A stretch of DNA of 64,000 nt, taken from contig NC_013739.1 of NCBI RefSeq assembly GCF_000025265.1, positions 6,186,001 through 6,250,000 on the forward strand. Direction: 5' to 3'. Below are positions 1 through 8,744 of the stretch, piece by piece (position 1 is the first letter of the stretch; every line of letters begins with the position of its first letter). The stretch is from Conexibacter woesei DSM 14684 (GTDB lineage: Bacteria > Actinomycetota > Thermoleophilia > Solirubrobacterales > Solirubrobacteraceae). Both the position numbers and the translations under genes were made by a program. Under the pieces are notes generated by a model. The model made no database searches and was not told the DNA's origin. It saw only the letters and a list, made by a program, of their open reading frames with translations.

Positions 1-2220
1 CTCAGCCGAGCGGCGATCGCCACGATCGTGCGCGCCGCGCTGCCCGCCGCCGACGACGCCTTCTGCGACGCCTGCTGGCGCGTGACCGGCGGCAACCCCT
101 TCTTCGCGCGCGAGCTGCTGGCGGAGCTGTCCAGCTCGGCGATCGAGCCGACCGCCGCCAACGCCGAGGCGGTCGCCGGCCTCGGGCCGACGACGATCGC
201 GCGGGCGACCGCCGGCCGGCTCGAGCGGCTGGCGCCGGGAGCGGCGCCGCTCGCGCGCGCCGTCGCCGTGCTCGGCGACGCCGCGCCGCTGACGCAGGCG
301 GCCGCGCTCGCCGGCATCAGCCCTCCGCAGGCGCGCGCCGCCGCGGATCAGCTCGCCGCCGCCGACGTGCTGCGGCCCGCCGGCGACCTCGGCTTCGTGC
401 ACCCGATCGTCCGCCAGGCGGTCTATCTCGGGATCCCCGGCGCCGAGCGCGCGCAGCTGCACCTCGACGCCGCGCAGCTGCTGCGCCGCGACGGCGAGAA
501 CGGCGTCGACCGCGCCGCCGCGCACCTGCTGCACACGCTGCCGACCGGGGAGGCGTGGATCGTCGACTGCCTCCACGCTGCCGGCCGCCGCGCGCTCGCC
601 GGCGGCTCCCCCGCGACCGCCGCGCGGCTGCTGCTGCGCGCGCTCGACGAGGCGCCGCCGAGCGGCGTGCGCGCCGAGCTGCTGATCGACCTCGGCCGCG
701 CCGACGCGCTCGCCGGGCGTCCGACCGGACCCGACCGGCTGCGCGAGGCGGTCGCGCTGCTGGAGCAGCCGGAGGCGCGCGCCCGCGCGCTCGGGCAGCT
801 CGGCCAGGCGCTCTACGCGGCCGGCGACAACGACGGCGCCGCGGCCGCCTTCGACGAGGGCCTGCGCGTGCTCGACGGCGCCGACCCTGTGCTGGAGGAG
901 GAGCTGACCGCGGGCTACCTGAGCGCCGCCCGGCTCGACTTCCGCAGACGCGAGGCGGCGCTGACGCGCTTCAAGGACCTGCTGTCCGGGTCGAGCGAGG
1001 CGACCACGCCGGCGCAGCGCGAGCTGCTCGCGCAACGCGCGACCGAGCACGCGATGCTCGGCACCTCGACCGCCGAGGAGGTGCGGACGCTGACCCACCG
1101 CGCGCTCGGCGGCGAGCAGATGCTGCGGGAGGTGACCGCAGACGGCACCGCCTACGTCGCCGCCGTCGCCGCGCTCTTCTTCGCCGGCTGGCTCGACGAC
1201 GTCGAGCTGACCGCCACGGCGGGGCTCGACGACGCGCGCACGCGCGGCTCGGTCGTCGGCTTCGCCGCGATGTCGACGTTGCGCGGGGCGGCTCGCTACC
1301 AGCGCGGCGACCTCGTCGGCGCGCTCGGCGACCTCGAGGGCGGACGCGAGCTGCTGCCGGTGATGATGGTCGTGCGACCGTTCGCGCTCGGCTACACGGC
1401 GCTCGCCCACCTCGACCGCGGCGAGCCCGACGCGGCTGCGCGGCTGCTCGCCCACCCGCCCGAGGACGACCTTCCCGAGCAGTTCACCTACAACTGGATG
1501 CTGTGGGCGCGCGGCCGCCTCGCGCTCGCCGCCGGCGACCCGGCCGCGGCGCTGGAGGACCTGCTCGAATGCGGCCGGCGACAGGCCGCGATCCCGGCGC
1601 CGAACCCGGCGATCGTGCCGTGGCGCTCGGAAGCAGCGATCGCGGCGCTCAAGCTCAACCGCGCCGAGCAGGCGCACGAGCTCGCGCACGAGGAGCTGCG
1701 GCGCGCCCGCGCGTTCGGCTCCGCGCGGGCGCTCGGCACGGCGCTGCGCGCGGCCGGCCTGGTCGCCGGCGGCACGCCGGGGATCGCGCTGCTGGAGGAG
1801 TCGGTCGACGTGCTCGAGCAGTCGCCGGCCGCGCTGGAGTCGGCGCGCTCGCTCGTCGACCTCGGCGCCGCGCGCCGCCGCGCCCGCCAGCAGACGGCCG
1901 CGCGCGAGACGCTGCGGCTCGGGCTCGACGCGGCGTACCGCTGCGGCGCGGCGGGTCTCGCCGCGCAGGCGCGCGCGGAGCTGGTCGCGGCCGGCGCACG
2001 GCCGCGCCGACCGGCGCTCAGCGGCGTCCACGCGCTGACGCCGAGCGAGCGGCGCGTCAGCGAGCTGGCCGCGAACGGACTGACCAACCGCGAGATCGCG
2101 CAGGCGCTGTTCGTCTCGACCAAGACGGTCGAGTTCCACCTCCGCAACGCGTACCTGAAGCTGCGGATCCGCTCGCGCGGCCAGCTGGCCGCGGCGCTCG
2201 CCGGCGCGGAGCCGGCGTAG
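1..2220 (+). CDS. LuxR-family (LAL type) transcriptional regulator, 5' truncated by window edge
   Basis: The reading frame is open from the first base, so the start and the Walker A part of the ATPase lie outside the window. The visible 739 residues begin inside an AAA-type ATPase module (TGGNPFFARELL), continue through a long Ala/Leu-rich helical region typical of TPR-like sensor parts, and end in a LuxR helix-turn-helix (LTPSERRVSELAANGLTNRE, then a TKTVEFHLRNAY recognition helix) at about residues 675-735. This is the MalT/LAL layout, in which ligand and ATP binding control DNA binding. The target genes cannot be told from the context: the next gene is convergent. The family call is firm and the role is unknown. 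Confidence 0.9.
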   Translation, partial: LSRAAIATIVRAALPAADDAFCDACWRVTGGNPFFARELLAELSSSAIEPTAANAEAVAGLGPTTIARATAGRLERLAPGAAPLARAVAVLGDAAPLTQAAALAGISPPQARAAADQLAAADVLRPAGDLGFVHPIVRQAVYLGIPGAERAQLHLDAAQLLRRDGENGVDRAAAHLLHTLPTGEAWIVDCLHAAGRRALAGGSPATAARLLLRALDEAPPSGVRAELLIDLGRADALAGRPTGPDRLREAVALLEQPEARARALGQLGQALYAAGDNDGAAAAFDEGLRVLDGADPVLEEELTAGYLSAARLDFRRREAALTRFKDLLSGSSEATTPAQRELLAQRATEHAMLGTSTAEEVRTLTHRALGGEQMLREVTADGTAYVAAVAALFFAGWLDDVELTATAGLDDARTRGSVVGFAAMSTLRGAARYQRGDLVGALGDLEGGRELLPVMMVVRPFALGYTALAHLDRGEPDAAARLLAHPPEDDLPEQFTYNWMLWARGRLALAAGDPAAALEDLLECGRRQAAIPAPNPAIVPWRSEAAIAALKLNRAEQAHELAHEELRRARAFGSARALGTALRAAGLVAGGTPGIALLEESVDVLEQSPAALESARSLVDLGAARRRARQQTAARETLRLGLDAAYRCGAAGLAAQARAELVAAGARPRRPALSGVHALTPSERRVSELAANGLTNREIAQALFVSTKTVEFHLRNAYLKLRIRSRGQLAAALAGAEPA

Positions 2221-2233
2221 CGGCGCGGGCCGT

Positions 2234-2273
2234 GCCGCCGCGGCGAGCCGCGCGGGCCGCCGGCCGCGGCGGC
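2234..2273. terminator. Hairpin between convergent genes
   Basis: An 11-base perfect inverted repeat (GCCGCCGCGGC at 2234-2244, GCCGCGGCGGC at 2263-2273) with an 18-base loop lies between the stop codons of the LuxR gene and the convergent dehydrogenase gene. It has no T tract, as is common in very GC-rich actinobacteria. Its position suits a two-way terminator. Confidence 0.5.
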
Positions 2274-2278
2274 CGTGC

Positions 2279-2977
2279 CTACGCGCGCCCGTAGACGGGG
2301 ATCGCCGCGCCGCTGGTGACGGCGCCGTCGTCGGAGCAGAGGTGGGCGATCACGCCGGCGATCTGCGCCGGCGCGACCCACTTCGCGTGGTCGGCTCTCG
2401 GCATCGAGGCGCGGTTCGCGGGCGTGTCGATCACGCTCGGCAGGATCGCGTTGCAGCGCACCAGGTCGTCCTTGTACTCGACCGCGACCGCCTGCGCGAA
2501 CGCGATCACGGCCGCCTTCGCGGTGACGTAGCCGGCCGCGCCGGAGAACGGCTGCAGCGCGGCGCGGCTGCCGACGCAGACGACCGCGCCGCCGCCGGCG
2601 GCGACGAGGTGGGGCAGCGCCGCCTGCGTGACGAGGTAGGTCGGCCGCAGGTTGAGCCGCAGCTGCGCCTCGAACTCCTCGATCGGCGCGTCGGCGACCT
2701 TCGCGCCCATCGCGAAGCCGCCGACGAGGTTGACGACGCCCTTCAGCGGAGCGGCGTCGTCGCCCGCCGCCTGCGCGACGACACCTGCGACGGCGCCGGC
2801 GTCGAACAGGTCTGCCTCGACCAGCACGAGCCCGTCGCGCCGCTCGACGCGCGCCAGCTCCCGCTCGGCGACCCATGGCACGACGACGCGCCAGCCGTCG
2901 TCGAGGAACCTGCCGGCGACGGCGGCTCCGAGACCGCCGGTGCCGCCTGTGACGAGTGCGGTGCGCGTGCGTGACAT
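2279..2977 (-). CDS. Short-chain dehydrogenase/reductase (SDR)
   Basis: A 232-residue classical SDR, predicted to be an NAD(P)-dependent oxidoreductase. The cofactor motif TGGTGGLG is near the N-terminus, and the catalytic Ser and Y-x3-K lie in GSRAAL...GYVTAKAA. The C-terminal GAAIPVYGRA matches the usual SDR end. I chose the ATG at 2977 over an upstream in-frame ATG at 3010: the SDR fold begins right after it, and a TAGCGT -10 box sits 7 bases upstream, as in many leaderless genes here. The gene is divergent from the OB-HD gene at 3031. The substrate cannot be told. Confidence 0.88.
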   Translation of the reverse strand: MSRTRTALVTGGTGGLGAAVAGRFLDDGWRVVVPWVAERELARVERRDGLVLVEADLFDAGAVAGVVAQAAGDDAAPLKGVVNLVGGFAMGAKVADAPIEEFEAQLRLNLRPTYLVTQAALPHLVAAGGGAVVCVGSRAALQPFSGAAGYVTAKAAVIAFAQAVAVEYKDDLVRCNAILPSVIDTPANRASMPRADHAKWVAPAQIAGVIAHLCSDDGAVTSGAAIPVYGRA

Positions 2978-3030
2978 GACGACAACGCTAGCGCTCCGGG
3001 CCGTCCGCATCCGGCTCTATCGTCGCGACG

Positions 3031-4014
3031 ATGCAGGTGCGTGAGCTGAGCGACGGCCAGGAGTTCGAGCAGGCGCTGCTGGTGCGCGCGGCTGAACCGC
3101 GCACCGCGCGCGACGGCCGCGCGCTGCTGCGCCTGCGGCTCGGCGATCGCAGCGGCTCGATCACGGCCGTCGTGCGCGAGCCGGGCGAGCAGGACCGGAC
3201 GCTGCTGAGAGGCGGAGCGGTCGTCTGGGTCCGCGCCCGCTACGAGGTCGACGAGCGCTATGGGCCGCAGCTGGCGCTGGAAGCGTGGCGCGAGGCCGCG
3301 CCACACGAGTTCAACCGGCTGGATCTGACCGCCGGACCGCCACGCTCGCCCGAACAGATGGAGGCCGATCTGCGCGCCCTGCTGGCGACGATCCGCGACG
3401 AGCACCTGCGCACGCTGCTGGATGGCGTCTTCGGTGCGCAGACGGCGAGCTGGGAGCGCTTCCGCGCGGCACCGGCGGCGAAGTACTACCACCAGGCGTA
3501 TCGGCACGGGCTGCTGGAGCATTCGCTGACCGTCGCGCAGGGCGTCAGCGCGATGGCGGCGACGTTCCCCGGCATCGACCGCGACGTCGCGGTGACCGGC
3601 GCGCTGCTGCACGACGTCGGCAAACTCGACGCATACACGAGCGAGGAGCCGATCGAGCTGACCGACGCCGGCCGCCTCCAGGGCGAGATCGCACTCGGCT
3701 ATCACACCGTTCGGGAGCTGATCGAGCGGATCGACGGCTTTCCGCCGCCGCTCGCGCAGGCGATCCTGCACATCATCCTCAGCCACCACGGCTCGCTCGC
3801 GCACGGCAGCCCCGTCGTCCCGTGCACGCGCGAGGCGACGCTCGTGCACATGATCGACAACCTCGGCGGGCGGCTCGGCAGCTTCGACCGGATCGAACGC
3901 GAGCTGCCGCCGGGCGCGACCTGGTCCTCTTGGGACAAGGCACTTGGCGCGGGGGCGTACTTCCCCGACGCCGCCGGGTCGCCCGCGCCTGCTGACAGCG
4001 AGCTGGCAGCGTGA
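3031..4014 (+). CDS. OB-fold plus HD-domain protein, YhaM/CBF1-like 3'-5' exoribonuclease
   Basis: The 327 residues join an N-terminal OB-fold nucleic-acid-binding domain (about 1-95) to an HD phosphohydrolase domain. HD ligands are visible in RHGLLEHS, LLHDVGKLD and HIILSHHG. This is the architecture of Bacillus YhaM, a 3'-5' exoribonuclease that acts in RNA turnover and can also cut single-stranded DNA. The length is close to that of YhaM. A second gene of the same architecture lies at 50941-51828. A TATCGT -10 box sits 7 bases before the ATG, which suggests a leaderless transcript. The fold is certain; the nuclease role follows from the family. Confidence 0.85.
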   Translation: MQVRELSDGQEFEQALLVRAAEPRTARDGRALLRLRLGDRSGSITAVVREPGEQDRTLLRGGAVVWVRARYEVDERYGPQLALEAWREAAPHEFNRLDLTAGPPRSPEQMEADLRALLATIRDEHLRTLLDGVFGAQTASWERFRAAPAAKYYHQAYRHGLLEHSLTVAQGVSAMAATFPGIDRDVAVTGALLHDVGKLDAYTSEEPIELTDAGRLQGEIALGYHTVRELIERIDGFPPPLAQAILHIILSHHGSLAHGSPVVPCTREATLVHMIDNLGGRLGSFDRIERELPPGATWSSWDKALGAGAYFPDAAGSPAPADSELAA

Positions 4015-4106
4015 CGCCCACAGCCGACTAAAGTCCGCAAATAGCGGGCGTTGCGGCGCCACACCGAAAGGGAGCAAAGCCCCGCTGACTACAGTGTCGC
4101 GACCAC

Positions 4107-6170
4107 ATGGCGAAGGACACTGAGAAGCTGATCCGCCAGCTCTCGCTCATCAGCTACCTGATGGCGGAGCGGCGGCCCGTCACAGCACCCGAGATCCGTC
4201 GCGACGTCGAGGGCTACAGCGCGATGAACGAGGACGCGTTCGCGCGCCGCTTCTACGCCGACCGCTCCGAGCTCGAGGCGCTCGGGATCCAGCTGTCGGT
4301 CGACAAGCCCGTCGAGGGCCTCGCGGAGCAGGAGAACTACTCGCTCCCGCCGGAGAACTTCCACCTCCCCGCGATCGAGTTCAGCAACGACGAGCTCGCC
4401 GGGCTGTCGACCGCGCTGAGCCTGCTCGACGGCGAGTTCGCCTACGCCGAGCCGCTGCGCCTGGCGCTGCAGCAGATCTCGTGGGGCCGGCCGAGCCCGC
4501 TCAACGCGCCCGAGCAGCGCTCGATCGCGCTCGGCATCACCGCCTCCGCCGGCGGCCATGACCTGTCGCAGCGACTGGCGAAGATCGAGACGGCGATCTT
4601 CCGCCGCAAGACGATCGTCTTCGACTACTACACGATGCAGCGCGACGACCTCGGCACGCGCAGGGTCGACCCGTACCAGCTGCTGTTCGAGGGCGGCCAG
4701 TTCTACCTCCTCGGCCGCGCGCACGAGCGCGACGCGATCCGCGTCTTCCGCCTCTCGCGGATCCGCGGCAAGGTCGCGTACGCGTCGAAGGCCGAGCACG
4801 ACTTCCAGCGCCCCGAGGAGTTCGACCCACGCGACTACGCGAACCGCATCCCGTGGCAGTTCGGCGAGCCGATCGGCACCGCGGAGGTGCTGATCGCGGG
4901 GCGGATCGCGTGGCAGGTCGAGCGCCACTTCGGCCGCTACGGGACGTTCCGCGCGGCCGACGCCGCGGAGGGCGACGACGGCGACCGCGTCTTCGTGACC
5001 GACTACGCCGACGCGCGGCAGCTCGTCGCGTGGGTGCTCGGGCTCGGCGAGCACGCGCGCCTGCTGACGCCCACGGAGCTGGTCGACGAGCTCGACGCGC
5101 GACTGGCGCTGCTGATCGAGCGCCACGCCGACGGCCCCGAGCTGGCGCCGCCGATCGCGCCGGAGGAGCGCGTCGTCGAGCAGAACGGCAACGGCAACGG
5201 CCGCCGCGACGCCGCCGCGATCCGCCCGGAGCGGTTCGCGCGGCTCGTCACGCTCGCCTCGATCCTGATCACCGCCGGCCGCGCCGGCGAGCGGATCCCG
5301 GCCGCCGAGGTCTGCGAGCGGCTGCAGATCAGCGAGCAGGAGCTGCAGGAGGACATCGGCGTGCTGAACGTCGTCAACTTCGGCGCGGGCTCCTACGTGC
5401 TGTACGCCGAGGTGCAGGAGGACGGCATGATCGAGGCCGACCCGGAGGCGTACGGCGACTCGTTCGCGCGCCCGGCACGGCTGCTGCCGGTCGAGGCGAA
5501 GGCGCTCGTCGCCGCGATCGACCTGATCGGCGAGCACATCCCGGAGGACTCGCTCACGTCGGTGCGCAGAAAGGTCGTCGACGCGCTCGGTCACGACCCG
5601 ATCCGTGAGGGGCTGCAGATCGTCACCGGCGGCGGCGGCGACGCCGACATCGCCCGCAGCGTGTCGACCGCGATCGTCAGCAACCGCCTGCTGACGATCG
5701 AGTACTACAAGGAGAACGAGGACGTCTTCTCCGAGCGCACGGTCGAGCCGTATGCGCTGATGAACGGGCGCGAGGGCTGGTACGTCGCCGCCTACGACCC
5801 GGCCAGAGGCGGCGTGCGGCACTTCCGCCTCGACCGCGTCAAGCGCGCCGCGATCGAGCAGACGAGATTCACGCCGCGTGCCGAGGTCGACCCGTCGCGC
5901 GATGTCGAGGGCTGGCCGCGCACCGGCGAGGTCGAGGCGTCGAGGCGAGCGCGTGTGTGGATCTCTCCGGAGCGCGCCCGCTGGGCGCGCGAGGAGCGCT
6001 CCGTCGTCGAGGAGCTGGCCGACGGCGCGGTCGTCGTCGAGCTGAGCTTCGCCGGCCTCGACTGGCTCGTGCGCGAGGTCCTCAAGGAAGCGGGCGACGC
6101 CGCCGTGCTGGAGCCCGACGACGCGCGCACGGCCGTGCGCGTCGCTGCGAACCGGCTCGTCCGCGTCTGA
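4107..6170 (+). CDS. pafBC: Fused PafB-PafC, WYL-domain transcriptional regulator of the DNA damage response
   Basis: One 687-residue protein contains two copies of the HTH-WYL unit that mycobacteria encode as separate PafB and PafC. The first HTH is at about 5-80, the first WYL domain at about 150-230 (RRKTIVFDYYTM, then a VFRLSRI edge), the second HTH at about 370-440 and the second WYL at about 515-605 (LLTIEYYKEN, HFRLDRV). A stretch with NGNGNGRR joins the halves. PafBC activates LexA-independent DNA-damage genes in actinobacteria, and natural fusions are known, for example in Arthrobacter. A TACAGT -10 box lies 11 bases before the ATG. The upstream gap 4015-4106 also holds a small hairpin (CCGCAA/TTGCGG, 4035-4056). 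The usual neighbours pafA and the proteasome genes are not in the window. Confidence 0.9.
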   Translation: MAKDTEKLIRQLSLISYLMAERRPVTAPEIRRDVEGYSAMNEDAFARRFYADRSELEALGIQLSVDKPVEGLAEQENYSLPPENFHLPAIEFSNDELAGLSTALSLLDGEFAYAEPLRLALQQISWGRPSPLNAPEQRSIALGITASAGGHDLSQRLAKIETAIFRRKTIVFDYYTMQRDDLGTRRVDPYQLLFEGGQFYLLGRAHERDAIRVFRLSRIRGKVAYASKAEHDFQRPEEFDPRDYANRIPWQFGEPIGTAEVLIAGRIAWQVERHFGRYGTFRAADAAEGDDGDRVFVTDYADARQLVAWVLGLGEHARLLTPTELVDELDARLALLIERHADGPELAPPIAPEERVVEQNGNGNGRRDAAAIRPERFARLVTLASILITAGRAGERIPAAEVCERLQISEQELQEDIGVLNVVNFGAGSYVLYAEVQEDGMIEADPEAYGDSFARPARLLPVEAKALVAAIDLIGEHIPEDSLTSVRRKVVDALGHDPIREGLQIVTGGGGDADIARSVSTAIVSNRLLTIEYYKENEDVFSERTVEPYALMNGREGWYVAAYDPARGGVRHFRLDRVKRAAIEQTRFTPRAEVDPSRDVEGWPRTGEVEASRRARVWISPERARWAREERSVVEELADGAVVVELSFAGLDWLVREVLKEAGDAAVLEPDDARTAVRVAANRLVRV

Positions 6171-6192
6171 ACGCGCCGTAGGATCGCCGGCC

Positions 6193-6660
6193 ATGAGCCG
6201 CCGCGATCTGATCCGCATGGGCGAGCACGAGCTCGCCGACTTCCTCGACGAGCAGCGCACGGTGGTCGTCGCGACCAACGGCCCCGACGGCTGGCCGCAC
6301 CTGATGCCGCTCTGGTACACGGTGCGCGACGGCGAGCTGTGGTCGTGGACGTACGCGAGATCACAGAAGGTCAAGAACCTGGAGCGCGACGATCGCGTCA
6401 CGCTCCAGGTCGAGGACGGCACGGCCTACGACCAGCTGCGCGGCGTGATGGTCAAGGCGAACGTCCGCCTGCACCGCGACGCCGACGTCGTCACGGCCTT
6501 CGGGCTGGAGCTGTTCGCCCGCTACGGCGGAGGCGGCGACGCCGCCCCGGAGGTCGAGCAGATGGTGCGCGCGCAGGCGCCCAAGCGGGTCGCGCTGCAG
6601 TTCGTCGCCACCGAGCCGCCGGTGACGTGGGATCACCGCAAGCTCGGCGGGGTCTACTGA
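6193..6660 (+). CDS. PPOX-class (pyridoxamine-phosphate-oxidase-fold) flavin/F420 protein
   Basis: A 155-residue split-barrel protein resembling the actinobacterial PPOX family, whose members bind F420 or FMN and reduce small molecules. The family opening (LADFLDEQRTVVVATNG followed by GWPHLMPLWYTV) and the strand RVTLQVEDG are visible. Length fits a single-domain member. A TAGGAT box sits 8 bases before the ATG, so the gene can be transcribed without a leader, even though only 22 bases separate it from pafBC. F420 use is inferred from the family; another F420-associated family (DUF2342) is encoded at 43766-44821. Confidence 0.8.
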   Translation: MSRRDLIRMGEHELADFLDEQRTVVVATNGPDGWPHLMPLWYTVRDGELWSWTYARSQKVKNLERDDRVTLQVEDGTAYDQLRGVMVKANVRLHRDADVVTAFGLELFARYGGGGDAAPEVEQMVRAQAPKRVALQFVATEPPVTWDHRKLGGVY

Positions 6661-6718
6661 CCGCCGGCGCACCCTTCCGCGGAACATCGGGCGCCCGCCG
6701 CCGTTACGCTGCCCTGAG

Positions 6719-7795
6719 ATGAAGGATCTGCGAGGACTCATCCTGTCCGGGGGCAAGGGCACCCGGCTGCGGCCGATCACCCACACGAGCGCCAAGCAGC
6801 TCGTGCCGGTCGCGAACAAGCCCGTGCTCTTCTACGGCATCGAGGCGATGGCCGCCGCGGGCATCCGCGAGATCGGCATCATCATCGCGCCGGAGACCGG
6901 CGCGGAGATCCGCGAGATCGCGGGCGACGGCTCGCGCTTCGGCGTCGAGATCACGTACATCCTCCAGGACGAGCCGCTCGGGCTCGCGCACGCGGTCCTG
7001 ACCGCCGAGCCGTTCCTGCAGGACGCCCCGTTCGTGATGTATCTCGGCGACAACCTGCTGCAGGGCGGCATCCAGGAGCTGGTCGACGCCTTCCGTAGCA
7101 GCGAGCCCGACGCGCTGATCCTGCTGACGCCCGTCGAGGACCCGGAGAACTACGGCGTCGCCGAGCTGAACGGCGACGGGACGGTCACCCGCCTGGTCGA
7201 GAAGCCGCCGGAGCCCGCGACCGACCTCGCGCTCGTCGGCGTCTACATGTTCACTGCCGGCATCCACGACGCCGCGCGCGCGATCGAGCCGTCCAGACGC
7301 GGCGAGCTGGAGATCACCGACGCGATCCAGCACCTCGTCGACGGCGGGCTGCGCGTCGAGCCGCACGTCGTGCGCGGCTGGTGGAAGGACACCGGCCGCC
7401 TCGACGACATGCTGGAGGCGAACCGCCTGATCCTCGACGCGATCGAGCCGCAGGTCGACGGCGAGCTGATCGACTCGACGGTCGACGGCCGCGTCGTCGT
7501 GGAGGCCGGCGCGACGCTGATCCGCGCGACCGTGCGCGGTCCCGCCGTGATCGCGGCGAACGCGAGGCTGACCGACTGTTACGTCGGCCCGTACACGGCG
7601 ATCGGCGCCGGCTGCGAGGTGCAGAACGCCGAAGTCGAGCATTCGATCCTGCTCGCCGGCTCGTCCGTCCGCAACCTCGACGGGCGGATGGAGTCCTCGC
7701 TGCTCGGCCGCAACGTGAAGATCCGCCGCGACACGAGCCAGCCGCGCGCGTTCCGCTTCATGGTCGGCGACAACTCGGAGATCGGGATCCTGTGA
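6719..7795 (+). CDS. rmlA: Glucose-1-phosphate thymidylyltransferase, long form
   Basis: A 358-residue nucleotidyltransferase that makes dTDP-glucose from dTTP and glucose-1-phosphate, the first step towards dTDP-rhamnose. The N-terminal catalytic motif LILSGGKGTRLRPIT and the base- and sugar-binding YLGDNLLQGG are visible. The extra C-terminal part (about 245-358) reads as a left-handed beta-helix with short hexapeptide-like turns (GPAVIAANARLTDCYVGP), which marks the long RmlA/StrD form. It begins an rmlA-rmlD-rmlB run. A TACGCT -10 box is 8 bases before the ATG. The product would feed cell-surface polysaccharide synthesis. Confidence 0.93.
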   Translation: MKDLRGLILSGGKGTRLRPITHTSAKQLVPVANKPVLFYGIEAMAAAGIREIGIIIAPETGAEIREIAGDGSRFGVEITYILQDEPLGLAHAVLTAEPFLQDAPFVMYLGDNLLQGGIQELVDAFRSSEPDALILLTPVEDPENYGVAELNGDGTVTRLVEKPPEPATDLALVGVYMFTAGIHDAARAIEPSRRGELEITDAIQHLVDGGLRVEPHVVRGWWKDTGRLDDMLEANRLILDAIEPQVDGELIDSTVDGRVVVEAGATLIRATVRGPAVIAANARLTDCYVGPYTAIGAGCEVQNAEVEHSILLAGSSVRNLDGRMESSLLGRNVKIRRDTSQPRAFRFMVGDNSEIGIL

Positions 7796-7826
7796 AAGCC
7801 TGCGGCCGGAGGCCTTGGCTTCCACT

Positions 7827-7856
7827 GGGAGAACTCGCCTCGAGGCTCGTTCTCCC
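7827..7856 (+). other. Intergenic hairpin between rmlA and rmlD
   Basis: GGGAGAAC (7827-7834) pairs with GTTCTCCC (7849-7856), and the inner GCC/GGC pairs around TCGA, leaving a 2x2 internal loop. It fills the 76-base gap between two genes of one pathway. It could attenuate or stabilise the transcript between rmlA and rmlD; the sequence does not decide which. Confidence 0.5.
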
Positions 7857-7871
7857 GCAGGCGGTGATCCT

Positions 7872-8744
7872 GTGAGCGGCAAGCTGCTCGTAACGGGTGC
7901 AGCCGGCATGCTCGGGCAGGACGTCGCGCGCGCGGCGCGCGCCGCCGGGCATGACGTGACCGCGCTCGCGCGCGCCGACCTCGACGTGACCGACGGGGCC
8001 GCGGTCGCCGCAGTGGTCACCGCGGCAGCGCCCGACGCCGTCGTCAACTGCGCCGCGTGGACGAACGTCGACGGCGCCGAGGACGCGCCCGAAGGTGCGC
8101 ACGCCGTCAACGCGGACGCCGCCGGCCACCTCGCACGCGCCGCCACGAGCGCGGGGGCGCGACTCGTGCACGTCTCGACCGACTACGTCTTCGACGGGCA
8201 GCGCGCGGCCGGTGCCGCGCCGTACGTCGAGTCCGACGCGACGAACCCGCAGAGCGTCTACGGCCGCACGAAGCTCGCAGGCGAGCAGGCGGTCGCGGCC
8301 GCCGACGGCTCGCACGCGATCGTCCGCAGCTCGTGGCTGTTCGGCGTCAGCGGCGCGAACTTCGCCGCGACGATGCTGCGGCTCGGCGCGGAGCGCGACG
8401 AGGTCACCGTCGTCGAGGACCAGGTCGGCTGCCCGACCGCGACCGCCGACCTCGCCGAGGCGCTCGTCGCGCTGGCGGTCGGCGCAGCGCGCGAGGCGCA
8501 GGGCGTCTTCCACGTCGCGGGCGGCGGCGAGCCGGTCTCCTGGAACGCATTCGCGAGCGAGATCTTCCGGCAGGCCGGCGTCGACTGCCGCGTGCTGCCG
8601 TGCACGACGGCGGAGATGCCGCGGCCCGCGCCCCGACCTCCCTTCAGCGCGCTCACGACCGAGCGCGCCGATACGCCGCTCCTGCCGCCGTGGCAGGACG
8701 GCCTGACCCGCTTCCTCGACGCTCGAAAGGTCCTGCACGCATGA
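7872..8744 (+). CDS. rmlD: dTDP-4-dehydrorhamnose reductase
   Basis: A 290-residue extended SDR that reduces dTDP-4-keto-rhamnose to dTDP-L-rhamnose with NAD(P)H. The Rossmann motif LLVTGAAGMLGQDV opens the protein. The family stretch HVSTDYVFDG, the catalytic Y-x3-K in VYGRTKLAGE, and RSSWLFG follow. I chose GTG at 7872, because the Rossmann strand starts six residues later; an in-frame ATG at 7815 would add 19 residues that fall in the hairpin region. The stop overlaps the rmlB start by ATGA. No rmlC epimerase gene is nearby. Confidence 0.93.
   Translation: MSGKLLVTGAAGMLGQDVARAARAAGHDVTALARADLDVTDGAAVAAVVTAAAPDAVVNCAAWTNVDGAEDAPEGAHAVNADAAGHLARAATSAGARLVHVSTDYVFDGQRAAGAAPYVESDATNPQSVYGRTKLAGEQAVAAADGSHAIVRSSWLFGVSGANFAATMLRLGAERDEVTVVEDQVGCPTATADLAEALVALAVGAAREAQGVFHVAGGGEPVSWNAFASEIFRQAGVDCRVLPCTTAEMPRPAPRPPFSALTTERADTPLLPPWQDGLTRFLDARKVLHA

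Noticed and set aside
7827-7856. GAGAAC...GTTCTC considered as a LexA box.
   Set aside because: The arms are separated by far more than the four bases of the LexA core and the sequence is better read as a hairpin.
7815-7871. An upstream ATG for rmlD at 7815.
   Set aside because: The extra 19 residues precede the Rossmann strand and overlap the intergenic hairpin; the GTG at 7872 gives the usual RmlD N-terminus.
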